Positions 1-7,995 are shown, numbered from the stretch's first letter. The stretch is 37,734 nt of DNA from an uncultured Bacilli bacterium (GCA_947627225.1 CANQVB010000006.1:1-37734); one strand, 5' to 3'. A program made the numbers and translations. Notes: generated by a model not told the origin, from the letters alone.

Positions 1-7
1 TACCAAA

Positions 8-36
8 AGGAGCTACAGAAGTAGTTCTTTTTTTAT
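8..36 (+). terminator. Rho-independent terminator of an upstream gene
   Basis: A 9-bp stem (aggagctac / gtagttctt, two G-U pairs) with an agaa loop runs into a T tract. It would end a plus-strand transcript that starts left of the window. Confidence 0.75.
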
Positions 37-48
37 CATTCAAAATTA

Positions 49-77
49 AAGACAAAACAAAAATCTTCTGTTATAAT
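49..77 (+). promoter_or_regulatory. SigA-type promoter of the DUF262 operon
   Basis: A perfect TATAAT -10 box lies 17 bp after a weak -35 (AAGACA). A good Shine-Dalgarno (ggagg) follows before the start codon at 109. Confidence 0.55.
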
Positions 78-108
78 ACAAATAAATAGTTGTAATGGAG
101 GCGTTAAC

Positions 109-1266
109 ATGAAAAATCAACTGGTAGAATTTTTAGAGGATGAAGAAAAAGAATTTGAAGAAGATATTATTTCAGAAGTTGATTCTGAAACTACAGACGG
201 CCAAGATATAAAAATGGCGTCTAGAAAGTTACACACTTCAAGACAAGACAAAGCAATTGTAGACTTATTTCGAATGATTCAAGAGAAAGAAATTTGCCTT
301 TCTCCAGATTTTCAAAGAAGGTATGTTTGGACAAAGGGTGCGGCATCCAAATTTATAGAATCCCTTTTAATCAATATTCCAATTCCAACAATCTTCGTGT
401 CTACTACAAAGGATGGAACATGGGATGTTGTGGATGGGCAACAACGTTTAACAGCAATTGCGCAATTTTTGAATAATGATCTTAAATTATCCGGTTTAGA
501 GACTTTACCTGAATTAAACAAACTATACTATAAAGATTTAGAAGAAAAAACACAGAAAATTTTAAACAATAGAACGCTTTCTCTTGTCATTATTGATGAT
601 GATTCTTCCGAAGACATTAAATTTGATATCTTTATGCGGATTAATCAAGGTTCCGTAAAATTGAATGAACAGGAGTTAAGAAACTGCCTTTATCGTGGTC
701 CTTTTATGAATTTGATCAAGGAACTTGGCAAGCATCAAGATTTTATGAATGTTTTAGATACAAAGCAAGCTTTTGTAAGAAGATTTCAGCACTTAGAAAT
801 CATAGAAAGATTCTTTTTAATGCATGAATTGATAGAACCGGAAACATTTCTTTTGAAAGAAGGTAGCTATGGTGGTAGAACTATGAAAAGTATCAATCAT
901 TTTTTGAAAGAAAGACAGTTTTTAGATCAGGATGGGTTAAGTGTTTATGCTTCACTATTTGAACAGGCGATGCATAAAGTTTATCTGGTATTTGGTAAAA
1001 ATGCTTTTTCACAGTATGTTGATGATAAATATAGTTACAAAATCAATAAAGCTGCCGCAGAAATGCAGTTAACACTACTCAGCTTTTTACAGGAAGAGCA
1101 GGTAGAAAAATATAAGGTTCAAATCAAGCAAAGCTTTGAAAAATTAATGTGTGAAGATAAACAATTTGAGCAATCTCTCGTTCGTGCAACCAACAACACA
1201 AAGGTAGTAAATTATCGATATAATACTTGGGGAAAAATCCTTAAAGAGATGATAGAACAGGCTTAA
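109..1266 (+). CDS. DUF262 (GmrSD N-terminal/ParB-like) domain protein
   Basis: This 385-residue protein carries the DUF262 signature: an SPDFQRRYVW segment near residues 65-74 and the family motif DGQQR at residues 109-113, followed by LTAI. DUF262 folds are related to ParB/Srx nucleotide-binding domains and occur in GmrSD-type restriction systems and other phage-defence proteins. The DUF1524 HNH nuclease half found in GmrSD fusions is not visible in the C-terminal 200 residues, so this looks like a stand-alone DUF262 subunit. The first 50 residues are very acidic. The next gene begins one base after its stop and encodes a HEPN-type protein, so the two are almost certainly co-expressed. Biochemical activity is unproven. 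Confidence 0.8.
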   Translation: MKNQLVEFLEDEEKEFEEDIISEVDSETTDGQDIKMASRKLHTSRQDKAIVDLFRMIQEKEICLSPDFQRRYVWTKGAASKFIESLLINIPIPTIFVSTTKDGTWDVVDGQQRLTAIAQFLNNDLKLSGLETLPELNKLYYKDLEEKTQKILNNRTLSLVIIDDDSSEDIKFDIFMRINQGSVKLNEQELRNCLYRGPFMNLIKELGKHQDFMNVLDTKQAFVRRFQHLEIIERFFLMHELIEPETFLLKEGSYGGRTMKSINHFLKERQFLDQDGLSVYASLFEQAMHKVYLVFGKNAFSQYVDDKYSYKINKAAAEMQLTLLSFLQEEQVEKYKVQIKQSFEKLMCEDKQFEQSLVRATNNTKVVNYRYNTWGKILKEMIEQA

Positions 1267-1267
1267 A

Positions 1268-2089
1268 ATGAAAGTTGAATTGCAGAAATTTTTAAAGAAA
1301 ACAGATGAATTAGAAGCGTTGTTAGATTTTTTCCACCAAGAGAAACATACTGTCTCTTCACTAGAAGCAAGTTACCATGATTTTTATTTAAAAAATATAA
1401 TTTCCAATAATTATACAAATTTTGAAACGTATCTACGAAATTGTTTATTAGAAATTGTTGAAGAGCTGAGTACTTTGATGGAATGTAGAGAAGAATTAAT
1501 CAGTAAGGATTTACAACTGGATATTATTCAAAAAACCATAAATAAACTCCCTGTTAAGACAGTCACTGAGAAAAATCATAGGAAAAAAGATAGAATTTTT
1601 CAAAAGAAAGAAGAAATTCAAAGACTTTATAACATGATTATCAAAGGAATTTATGTGGTTGATTCTACTGAACATTCCTTCCGTCAACTTCCACATTCTC
1701 TGCCTGAATTAGAGGCGTTACTTTGTATGTATTTCCATCAAGAAAAGATTTTACACAATATTCTTATCAAACAAAAGAAGAATGATATTTCTGGCTTAGA
1801 ACTGGAAGAAGAAGAATCTGCATTTGCTTACTTAAATAGAAATGCAGAAAAATTAAGGCATCCTATTGTACATGAAGGCCTGATTGTTTATCAAAGCACT
1901 GATTTAGATTTGTCGATAGATTATGTATATCTCAAAACTATGCTTGATGAGTTTCGTTTTATAGCAACTGAATTAAATGTTATTTTTGTTCAATATTCTG
2001 AAGTGATTATGGAAGCGTCTTCTAAGAAAAATTGGAAAGAAAAGGAAATTTCTTTGGAAGAGATTCAAAAAGAAGAAATAGAGGTTTAA
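1268..2089 (+). CDS. HEPN-domain protein, MAE_28990/MAE_18760-like, partner of DUF262
   Basis: This is a helical protein of 273 residues. Residues 197-202 read RHPIVH, the R-x4-H motif that marks catalytic HEPN ribonucleases, set in the context LRHPIVHEG. The overall look fits the MAE_28990/MAE_18760-like HEPN family, which I recall being encoded beside DUF262 genes. Only one base separates it from the upstream stop, so it is probably translationally coupled. The likely role is an RNase effector or toxin restrained or triggered by the DUF262 partner in phage defence; this is inference from the motif and the pairing. A non-catalytic HEPN scaffold is the alternative. Confidence 0.7.
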   Translation: MKVELQKFLKKTDELEALLDFFHQEKHTVSSLEASYHDFYLKNIISNNYTNFETYLRNCLLEIVEELSTLMECREELISKDLQLDIIQKTINKLPVKTVTEKNHRKKDRIFQKKEEIQRLYNMIIKGIYVVDSTEHSFRQLPHSLPELEALLCMYFHQEKILHNILIKQKKNDISGLELEEEESAFAYLNRNAEKLRHPIVHEGLIVYQSTDLDLSIDYVYLKTMLDEFRFIATELNVIFVQYSEVIMEASSKKNWKEKEISLEEIQKEEIEV

Positions 2090-2127
2090 TGTACTCTAAC
2101 AAAAGATATCAAGAAAGAAGGAATAGT

Positions 2128-2862
2128 ATGAAGACAGTACTAATTACAGGAGGTACCAGAGGAATTGGGAAAGCAACAGCTTTTGTTTTTGCATCACATG
2201 GGTATCAGCTTGCGCTTTCCTATTGTACAAGAGAAGATACAGCAATAAAAACAAAGGAAGAAATTGAAAAAGAATATGGGGTAAATGTCATGCTTGTGAA
2301 GGCAGATTTATCGAAGGAAGATGAGATTTCTAAAATGGTAGAGGATGTTTATGAGAAGTATCCTGTTTTAGATTGTCTTGTGAATAATGCAGGAATTGCG
2401 ATAGATACCCTGTTTGAAGAAAAAACCAAAGAGAATTTTTTAAAAACGTTGGATGTCAATCTAGTAGGGCCTTTTCTTTTAAGTCGTATGGTTGGGGATA
2501 AGATGAAAGATACAGGATGTGGTGTTATCATTAATGTTTCAAGTACAAGTGGGCTGGAAATGACATATCCTGAAAGTTTAGATTATGATGCTTCCAAAGC
2601 AGGGCTGATTTCTCTTACTCATAATTTAGCCAATTATTATGGAAAAGAAATACGTGTCAATGCTGTTGCGCCAGGATGGGTCAATACAGAAATGAGTCAG
2701 GATTTAGAAAAAGATTTTTATAAAAAACAACTTTCAAGTATTCTTTTAGAACGATTCGCAGAACCAAAAGAAATTGGGACAGCGATTTATTTTCTTGCAA
2801 GTGAAGAAGCAAGTTATATCAACGATACGGTACTTCGTGTTGATGGGGGAGTGAAACGGTAA
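2128..2862 (+). CDS. SDR-family oxidoreductase, FabG-like
   Basis: The protein of 244 residues is a classical short-chain dehydrogenase/reductase. It has the NAD(P)-binding motif TGGTRGIG at residues 7-14, the NNAG motif, a catalytic serine in NVSSTSG, and the YDASK catalytic Tyr153/Lys157. The PGWVNTEM segment and C-terminal VDGG also match the FabG-like branch. The ORF track starts at 2032, but the ATG at 2128 follows an aagaaagaagg ribosome site and gives the normal family N-terminus; the longer form would overlap the HEPN gene. Its TAA shares a base with the next ATG. A 3-oxoacyl-ACP reductase role is possible, but there are no other fatty acid genes nearby, so the substrate is unknown. 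Confidence 0.85.
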   Translation: MKTVLITGGTRGIGKATAFVFASHGYQLALSYCTREDTAIKTKEEIEKEYGVNVMLVKADLSKEDEISKMVEDVYEKYPVLDCLVNNAGIAIDTLFEEKTKENFLKTLDVNLVGPFLLSRMVGDKMKDTGCGVIINVSSTSGLEMTYPESLDYDASKAGLISLTHNLANYYGKEIRVNAVAPGWVNTEMSQDLEKDFYKKQLSSILLERFAEPKEIGTAIYFLASEEASYINDTVLRVDGGVKR

Positions 2863-4082
2863 TGCGCTATCAAGAACTTTTAGATGCTGAAAAAGAACTG
2901 TTGCCGCAGTTTCAACAAATCGACCTTTTAGAGCAAAAAAATAGTGCCAAAGTCTTACGTGCCTTTCAAGAAGAAAGGGTCGAAGAAAGTGACTTTCACG
3001 AAACGACAGGGTATGGGTATTATGATCAAGGAAGAGATAAATTAGAAAGAATTTTTGCGCGTGTTTTGGATGGAGAAGATGCGTTGGTAAGAAGTCAATT
3101 TATATCAGGAAGCCATGCCTTAACTGTGGCACTCTTTGCTTATCTTCGTCCAGGAGATACCTTACTATCCATCACTGGCAAACCTTATGATACCCTAGAT
3201 GAAGTCATAGGACTTGTGGAAAACCCTTCTTCACTCAAGGCATTTGGAATTTCCTATGAACAAATAGATTTGCAAGAGAATGATTTTGACTGGGAAAAAA
3301 TTAGAAAACGCCTTTCTAAAAATCCACCACGTTTGATTGAAATTCAACGGTCAAGAGGGTATGCCGAAAGAGATTCTCTTGGCATTTCTAGCCTTGAAAA
3401 AGTAATTTCCCTCATTCATTCTCTTTCTAAAGATACCATTGTGATGGTGGATAACTGTTACTGTGAATTTGTCGAAGAAAAAACACCTCTTTCTGTGGGA
3501 GCGGATGTGATTGTAGGAAGTCTCATTAAAAATTTAGGAGGTGGGATTGCTCCTAATGGGGCTTATATTGCAGGAAAAAAGGAACTTGTTACACTTGCCG
3601 CTGAACGACTTACTTTGCCTGGGGAAGGAAGGGAAGTAGGGCCAACGCTTGGGATTAACAAGCAACTTTATCTAGGCCTTTTCTTAGCACCAAGTGTCGT
3701 GGCAGGAAGTTTGAAAACGGCAATTCTTACTAGCTATTTACTCGAGAAAAAAGGCTACCAAGTAAGTCCAAAATACCAAGATGTGCGTGCTGACATTGTA
3801 CAGACCATTACCTTTCAAGATAAGAAAAAGCTAATCAAGTATTGCGAAGCCATTCAAAGTGCTTCTGCGGTGGATAGCTTTGTAAATCCTGTCCCAGCAC
3901 CCATGCCAGGCTATCAAGATGAAGTGATTATGGCAAGTGGAAGTTTTACACAGGGAAGCTCCATAGAACTTTCTTGTGATGGCCCTTTACGCAAACCTTA
4001 CATTGCCTATCAACAGGGAAGTCTTACGTATGCTTATGGAAGACTTGCCATTCTAAAAGCCATTTCTTCTTTGGAAGAGTAA
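2862..4082 (+). CDS. YnbB/Alr-type PLP-dependent enzyme (methionine gamma-lyase family)
   Basis: This 406-residue protein matches the family annotated as aluminium resistance protein or methionine gamma-lyase-like (YnbB of Bacillus). The likely Schiff-base lysine is K223 in SLIKNLGGG, followed by the conserved IAPNGAYIAG stretch. Other family landmarks are QFISGSHAL near residue 80 and the VDNCYCEF segment, whose aspartate should contact the PLP ring. It overlaps the SDR stop by one base (taatg), implying coupled translation. The physiological reaction of the family is poorly defined. In B. subtilis ynbB lies near glnR, so the pairing with an SDR here is unusual. Confidence 0.85.
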   Translation: MRYQELLDAEKELLPQFQQIDLLEQKNSAKVLRAFQEERVEESDFHETTGYGYYDQGRDKLERIFARVLDGEDALVRSQFISGSHALTVALFAYLRPGDTLLSITGKPYDTLDEVIGLVENPSSLKAFGISYEQIDLQENDFDWEKIRKRLSKNPPRLIEIQRSRGYAERDSLGISSLEKVISLIHSLSKDTIVMVDNCYCEFVEEKTPLSVGADVIVGSLIKNLGGGIAPNGAYIAGKKELVTLAAERLTLPGEGREVGPTLGINKQLYLGLFLAPSVVAGSLKTAILTSYLLEKKGYQVSPKYQDVRADIVQTITFQDKKKLIKYCEAIQSASAVDSFVNPVPAPMPGYQDEVIMASGSFTQGSSIELSCDGPLRKPYIAYQQGSLTYAYGRLAILKAISSLEE

Positions 4083-4102
4083 AAAAAACCTTTATCAATT
4101 CC

Positions 4103-4132
4103 TGTCATACTTTTTTCTTTGCCTTCATATAG
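4103..4132 (+). promoter_or_regulatory. Possible SigE-type sporulation promoter before spoIIIAH-like gene
   Basis: GTCATAC and CATATAGT are spaced so that the ATA of the -35 is 16 bases from the CATA of the -10. This is close to the B. subtilis SigE consensus (ATA, then CATACA-T). A strong ribosome site and ATG follow. The call rests on consensus recalled from Bacillus. Confidence 0.45.
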
Positions 4133-4156
4133 TGAAGTAACGAGGGAGGAAGAAGT

Positions 4157-4681
4157 ATGATTAACAAACAAAATTTATGGTTTTTAACGTTGTTTAGTCT
4201 GATTTTGGTTTTAAGTGTGTACTATATTACCATGCCAAATGATTTACTCTCATCCAAGAAAAAGGAAGAAGTTGCGCAACAAGAAAGTAAAGAGAAAGAA
4301 GAAGATGGAAGTAGTACTAAAGTTACCATTGAAGAAAGTGACAATTTAACGGCACTCCGAGTTAGTCTTGAAGAAACAAGAGACGAAGAGAAAGAAAAAC
4401 TCAAGAAAACAATGACAAAAGAAGATGCGACAACAGAAGAGAAAAACAATGCGTATGAGCAACTCAAATATCTAGAGTCTGTCCAAGGGGAAGAAGAAAA
4501 ACTGGAAAAATTGATTCGCGATACGTATAAACTCAATAGTTTTGTTCAAGTCGATAATACGCAAATTAAAGTGGTTGCGGTTTCTAAAAAACATGATACA
4601 ACGCTTGCCAATAATATCATGCGAAGTATTCAAGCGGAATATAAAGAAAAGAAAAACATTACGGTTCGCTTTGAAAAGTAA
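4157..4681 (+). CDS. spoIIIAH: SpoIIIAH-like protein
   Basis: The protein has 174 residues: a short N-terminus, one membrane helix at about 8-25, an acidic Lys/Glu-rich linker, and a C-terminal domain with the SpoIIIAH pattern (DATTEEKNNAYEQLKYLE, then a VQVDNTQIKVV-like strand and a closing ITVRF strand). SpoIIIAH sits in the mother-cell membrane during engulfment and pairs with SpoIIQ to form the channel linking mother cell and forespore. The protein is shorter than the Bacillus form, mostly in the linker, and lies alone rather than at the end of a spoIIIA operon. It precedes gerE and gerM. Confidence 0.75.
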   Translation: MINKQNLWFLTLFSLILVLSVYYITMPNDLLSSKKKEEVAQQESKEKEEDGSSTKVTIEESDNLTALRVSLEETRDEEKEKLKKTMTKEDATTEEKNNAYEQLKYLESVQGEEEKLEKLIRDTYKLNSFVQVDNTQIKVVAVSKKHDTTLANNIMRSIQAEYKEKKNITVRFEK

Positions 4682-4709
4682 TCGTTTTTTTCTATAGGCT
4701 AATCCCCGA

Positions 4710-4736
4710 ACCGTTTTTTTCCCTTCTCATAGAATA
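4710..4736 (+). promoter_or_regulatory. SigK-type promoter of gerE
   Basis: AC at 4710-4711 and CATAGAATA at 4728-4736 are separated by 16 bp. This is the SigK pattern AC-N16-CATAnnnTA. gerE is a SigK-dependent gene in B. subtilis, so the match fits the gene it precedes. Confidence 0.6.
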
Positions 4737-4775
4737 CTATTGAGAATAACAGCATAAAGGGAAAGGGGATAGCGT

Positions 4776-4982
4776 ATGCAAAGAGGGATTTTAACGCCCC
4801 GGGAGAGGGAAGTTTTTGAGCTTCTTGTACAAAATCAGTCAACCAAAGAGATTGCAACTGCACTCCAAATTAGTGAAAAAACCGTAAGAAATCACATTTC
4901 CAATGCAATGCAGAAGTTGGGTGTCAAAGGACGCGCCAGTGCGGTTGTGGAACTGTTAAAACTCAAAGAAATTTCATTCTAG
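4776..4982 (+). CDS. gerE: GerE, LuxR-type late sporulation regulator
   Basis: The 68-residue protein is a bare LuxR/GerE helix-turn-helix domain with no receiver: LTPREREVFELL, then the recognition region SEKTVRNHISNAMQKLGV. GerE of Bacillus is about 74 residues and acts in the mother cell as the last regulator of coat and cortex genes under SigK. The size, the SigK-like promoter and the adjacent gerM all support gerE over a generic LuxR fragment. The racE gene that separates gerE and gerM in B. subtilis is absent. A purine-rich gggaaagggga site precedes the ATG. Confidence 0.8.
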   Translation: MQRGILTPREREVFELLVQNQSTKEIATALQISEKTVRNHISNAMQKLGVKGRASAVVELLKLKEISF

Positions 4983-5007
4983 TCGTACTAAAATAGTGCG
5001 GCTTTTC
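4981..5007 (+). terminator. Terminator after gerE
   Basis: A 9-bp stem (agtcgtact / agtgcggct, two G-U pairs) with loop aaaat is followed by tttt. It overlaps the last two bases of the gerE stop codon. Confidence 0.6.
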
Positions 5008-5031
5008 ATATGGTAGAATAGGTGAAGGAAA

Positions 5032-5976
5032 ATGCTAAAGAGAAAAGCCGTTCGCAAAATGTTTGTTACGACAGTGTCCATTTTTATTATTTTAGTGCTT
5101 TATCTCATTCCAAGTACGTCCCAAGAACGTGTTTTAAATACGAACTTGGAACTAGAGTACATTACTGGAATTGGGAATAATCATATTTATCTTGCGAATC
5201 AAGATCATTATCTCGTGCGAAGCAAGATTTTTTTAGACGAAAAAAGTACGGAAGCGAAAATTAAGATGTTACTTTCTAATTTAACGCAACAGGAAACATC
5301 AAAATTTCCAACTGGATTAGAAGCGACGCTTCCAAAAGGGACAAAAGTAAAAAAAATAACAGTGGATGAAAATTTTGTAACCATTAATTTTTCTAAGGAA
5401 ATTTTACAAGTGAAAGATGACCTTGAAAAATGTATGATAGAAAGTATTGTGCATAGTGTTTTAGATTTAAAAGAAATTACAGGACTTGCTATCGAAGTGG
5501 AAGGAAAACCTTTACAAGCCTATCCTAATTCTAAAGAAAAGTTACCATCCATCTTTACCAAATCATTTGAAATTAATGCTGTTTTTGATTTAGATACGTA
5601 TCAACATGCCAAAAAGGTGGTTATCTACTATGTGGAACAAATTCAGAATGAAAACTATTATGTTCCGGTTACCAAGTATGTGAGTGATGAACGAGATAAA
5701 ATTCAAATTGTTGTCGAAGAACTTACAAGCAGTTATATTTATGAGCCAAATTTAATGAGTTTTGCGAAGGAAGATGTTAGTTTAATGAACTTTGAACTGA
5801 ATGATGATCTCTTAATCTTAAATTTTAATGATGCCTTGCTTCAAGATGGAAAAATAAAAGAAGAAGTGCTTTATACCCTTGCAATGTCTGCCTTTGATAA
5901 TTACGAGATTAACACGGTGTCTTTCGAGGTGGATGGAAAAGAAATGATGCTTGTGAAAGAAAGTGATTTGCCCTAA
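5032..5976 (+). CDS. gerM: GerM-like protein with two GERMN domains
   Basis: This 314-residue protein has an N-terminal membrane helix (about 9-27) and two copies of the GERMN (sporulation and germination) domain at about 45-165 and 190-310. Each ends in the family strand pattern, TKVKKITVDENFVTINFS and LNDDLLILNFNDAL. GerM of B. subtilis is needed for SpoIIIAH-SpoIIQ complex assembly and for germination. There is no clear lipobox cysteine, unlike the B. subtilis lipoprotein, so it is probably anchored by the uncleaved helix. A CATATGGTA element at 5007-5015 could be a SigK -10, but its AC partner is 18 bases away. It is convergent with the FemAB gene. Confidence 0.85.
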   Translation: MLKRKAVRKMFVTTVSIFIILVLYLIPSTSQERVLNTNLELEYITGIGNNHIYLANQDHYLVRSKIFLDEKSTEAKIKMLLSNLTQQETSKFPTGLEATLPKGTKVKKITVDENFVTINFSKEILQVKDDLEKCMIESIVHSVLDLKEITGLAIEVEGKPLQAYPNSKEKLPSIFTKSFEINAVFDLDTYQHAKKVVIYYVEQIQNENYYVPVTKYVSDERDKIQIVVEELTSSYIYEPNLMSFAKEDVSLMNFELNDDLLILNFNDALLQDGKIKEEVLYTLAMSAFDNYEINTVSFEVDGKEMMLVKESDLP

Positions 5977-5981
5977 GAAAA

Positions 5982-6003
5982 AACCTCTTAAGAAGAAGAG
6001 GTT
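5982..6003. terminator. Bidirectional terminator between gerM and the FemAB gene
   Basis: The stem is aacctctt / aagaggtt with a six-base loop. On the minus strand it is followed by a run of T and embeds the last codons and stop of the FemAB gene. On the plus strand the T run (ctttt) is weaker. Confidence 0.7.
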
Positions 6004-7307
6004 CTTTTGGGTTCTTGTTCCGTAAAGGCTTGATTCTTTTTCTTGGCTTTCTTTTTCACTAAGTTGCGATAGAAAGGAACAAGTTTAGTAAATAGAAAAT
6101 ACATAGGCCGATTCAAGATATAGTCAAATTCTCCAATAAACTCGATATAGTCTCCCCCAAACTTCTTTTTAAACTCATGAAGTCCCAATAGGGGATTTTC
6201 TTTTCTCAAGTCTCCAATGGTACCAAACTGATCATAGATTTTGATGCCTTTTTCATAAGCGTCTTTAAGATGTGCCTCATAGGTTTTATAGTTGGTATAA
6301 GTTTCGGATAAAAGATTGTGATTTCCAGCATAAAGCACCCAACTTTTTTTGCCATATTCGATAATAAAATGTGCACTTAAAGTAAGAGGACTTTTCTCTG
6401 TTTTTTGTACGGCTTGGTATTTTTCAAGATCACTTTTTGTCTTTTCATATCTTCGTTCTAATTCTTGTTTTTTGGCTTTTTCACTTTTACTTAAGCTTTC
6501 TTTTTGGAAGGCTTTTTTATCTTGCTCCAGGGTTTTTAAAAGTGCTTTTTCATCCTGAATGATTTTATCTAGGTCAACAGAACCTAAGAAAAGAGTACAG
6601 TGATTGTCTTTGTTCCATACGCGATAAAGCGTTTCATAATAGGTAAGGTTATGGGTCACAAAATCTTTTCTATTTTCTGTTTGTTGCATCAAGTGATAGA
6701 ACTCTTTTAAATCTTTTTCATTTCCTTTTTTCACTTCGACATGCAGTTGTTCTGCTTTTTTAATTCGCTGTTTGGTTGTCTTTGAAAAACAACTTTCAAT
6801 TTCTTCTATAGGTCTATTCAAATCAATTCGAAAGGTATATCTTGGTTGCATGGTTTCAAAATTTTTAGTAAAGCCTAAATGCTTATAGCCTAATTTTTTT
6901 AGAGTGGTAATGACTTCTCCTTGGTTTTCGATGATTTTGTTTCCAAAGGTATCTTCTTCGTTATAAATAATATCTGGATCGATTTTGATAAAGATTCCTT
7001 TTCTTTTTTTAGCAAAGATTTTTACAGCCTGTGTCATTTCTTTTAGCAATACTTCATTTTGAAAGTCAATTACATAGCCACGAGGGGCATAAAAATAGGT
7101 AAATCCAAAGGGAAGTTTCTTTTCTAAAAGAAGGGCAGCTGCTTGTAATTTTTTCTTATCATCAAGCAGTCCAACATAGCGTGGAATTACATTTTTTTCT
7201 AATTTTGCGAAAGTACCCCAAGCATAACTTTGTAAGAAATGGCTTTTCGGATGATTTCGCACAAAAGAATCATAGGTTTCTTGTTCAATTTCTTCTATAA
7301 ATGTCAT
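5988..7307 (-). CDS. FemAB-family tRNA-dependent aminoacyltransferase (FemX/MurM-like)
   Basis: This protein of 439 residues belongs to the Fem family, which transfers amino acids from aminoacyl-tRNA onto the lysine side chain of lipid II to build peptidoglycan cross-bridges. Visible family features are the N-terminal SHFLQSYAWG, YAPRGYVIDF, the KTTKQRIKKA segment in the first GNAT-like half, and the second-half HFIIEYGKKSWVLYAGNH and YDQFGTIGDL segments. A charged, lysine-rich insertion near residues 240-300 is the helical coiled-coil arm typical of FemA/FemX. It acts at the inner membrane face. Only one Fem gene is in the window, so whether it adds the first or a later bridge residue cannot be told. 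It has its own extended -10 promoter. Confidence 0.85.
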   Translation of the reverse strand: MTFIEEIEQETYDSFVRNHPKSHFLQSYAWGTFAKLEKNVIPRYVGLLDDKKKLQAAALLLEKKLPFGFTYFYAPRGYVIDFQNEVLLKEMTQAVKIFAKKRKGIFIKIDPDIIYNEEDTFGNKIIENQGEVITTLKKLGYKHLGFTKNFETMQPRYTFRIDLNRPIEEIESCFSKTTKQRIKKAEQLHVEVKKGNEKDLKEFYHLMQQTENRKDFVTHNLTYYETLYRVWNKDNHCTLFLGSVDLDKIIQDEKALLKTLEQDKKAFQKESLSKSEKAKKQELERRYEKTKSDLEKYQAVQKTEKSPLTLSAHFIIEYGKKSWVLYAGNHNLLSETYTNYKTYEAHLKDAYEKGIKIYDQFGTIGDLRKENPLLGLHEFKKKFGGDYIEFIGEFDYILNRPMYFLFTKLVPFYRNLVKKKAKKKNQAFTEQEPKRTSSS

Positions 7308-7325
7308 AGCATCACCTTCTTTTAT

Positions 7326-7334
7326 AGTATATCA
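7326..7334 (-). promoter_or_regulatory. Extended -10 promoter of the FemAB gene
   Basis: Read on the minus strand this is TGATATACT, an extended -10 element. It lies about 20 bases upstream of the FemAB start, which has a gaaggtg ribosome site. Confidence 0.5.
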
Positions 7335-7378
7335 TTTTTTAGGCATTATAAAAAGAGAAATTAAAAGGCAAAGAAAAA

Positions 7379-7397
7379 AGAATCAAAGTATGATTCT
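7379..7397 (-). terminator. Terminator of the DUF2798-like gene
   Basis: An AGAATC / GATTCT stem with a seven-base loop overlaps the stop codon of the minus-strand gene and is followed on that strand by ttttttc. Confidence 0.6.
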
Positions 7398-7899
7398 AAG
7401 ATTTTGAAAGGGGTAGTTTTCTCATGATCGCTCTTACAACCGGTTGAATGAAAAAAAGTTGAGAGAGTAGAGCAAACGGAAAATTTAAGACAATTTTTTG
7501 AAGCCAACTCGGAATAAATTCAAGCAAAAAGTTGGAGAAGGATGCACCATGCAATAAAACTGCAAGGATTCCATTGTAGAGAATGGTTGCTAAAAAACTC
7601 ATCCAGGGACACATCACTAAAACAGTCGCACAAATTACAAGCACCTCAAAAAAGAAAGGGTCTATTTTCTTAGGGTTTACTGCTTTGCAAGCAATCTTCA
7701 TAGCAAGCGGACTTCCGAGAAAGATTTCACTGGTATAGGCTAGGACAAATTCAATGGGGATAAATACAAAAGATTGTTGTATGACGGAGATAGAAAAACC
7801 ACCCGCTTCATAAGAAGAGCAATAAAATACAAAACAAGGCACTGTAATGAGAACAGTAATGAGTGCAAAAATAAGATGTTTTTTTCTTGTCTTTGTCAT
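7396..7899 (-). CDS. Four-helix membrane protein, DUF2798-like
   Basis: The start at 7899 is preferred over the ORF track start at 7932 because an aaaggag site lies seven bases upstream; the product is then 167 residues. It is very hydrophobic with about four membrane helices. Two halves share the layout of DUF2798 proteins: a basic N-terminus, MTKTRKKH, then helices ending in IFLGSPLAMKI, and a second pair beginning VMCPWMSF and ending FPFALLSQLFFIQPVVRAI. DUF2798 proteins are of unknown function. The striking context is a structured 5' leader with a terminator-like end directly before the ribosome site, suggesting transcriptional attenuation. The family assignment is from memory and moderate. 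Confidence 0.55.
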   Translation of the reverse strand: MTKTRKKHLIFALITVLITVPCFVFYCSSYEAGGFSISVIQQSFVFIPIEFVLAYTSEIFLGSPLAMKIACKAVNPKKIDPFFFEVLVICATVLVMCPWMSFLATILYNGILAVLLHGASFSNFLLEFIPSWLQKIVLNFPFALLSQLFFIQPVVRAIMRKLPLSKS

Positions 7900-7928
7900 C
7901 TTTTTTCTCCTTTCTAGGCAAATAAAAA

Positions 7929-7995
7929 GCACATGTCATCTGATTAAAAAGTAAACTGCCGTAATCAGATTTACGAGCTTTCGCTCTACATGTGC
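7929..7995 (-). ncRNA. Candidate structured leader (riboswitch or attenuator) of the DUF2798-like gene
   Basis: On the minus strand the outer stem GCACATGT / ACATGTGC encloses a small GAGC-GAAA-GCTC hairpin and a second stem ATCTGATT / AATCAGAT with a 17-base loop. The last arm of the outer stem runs into CTTTTTATTTG, as in an intrinsic terminator. An alternative pair, GTAAA / TTTAC, overlaps the second stem. I could not match it to a riboswitch class I know (preQ1, THF, purine, ZTP, fluoride, c-di-GMP were considered). Confidence 0.5.
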
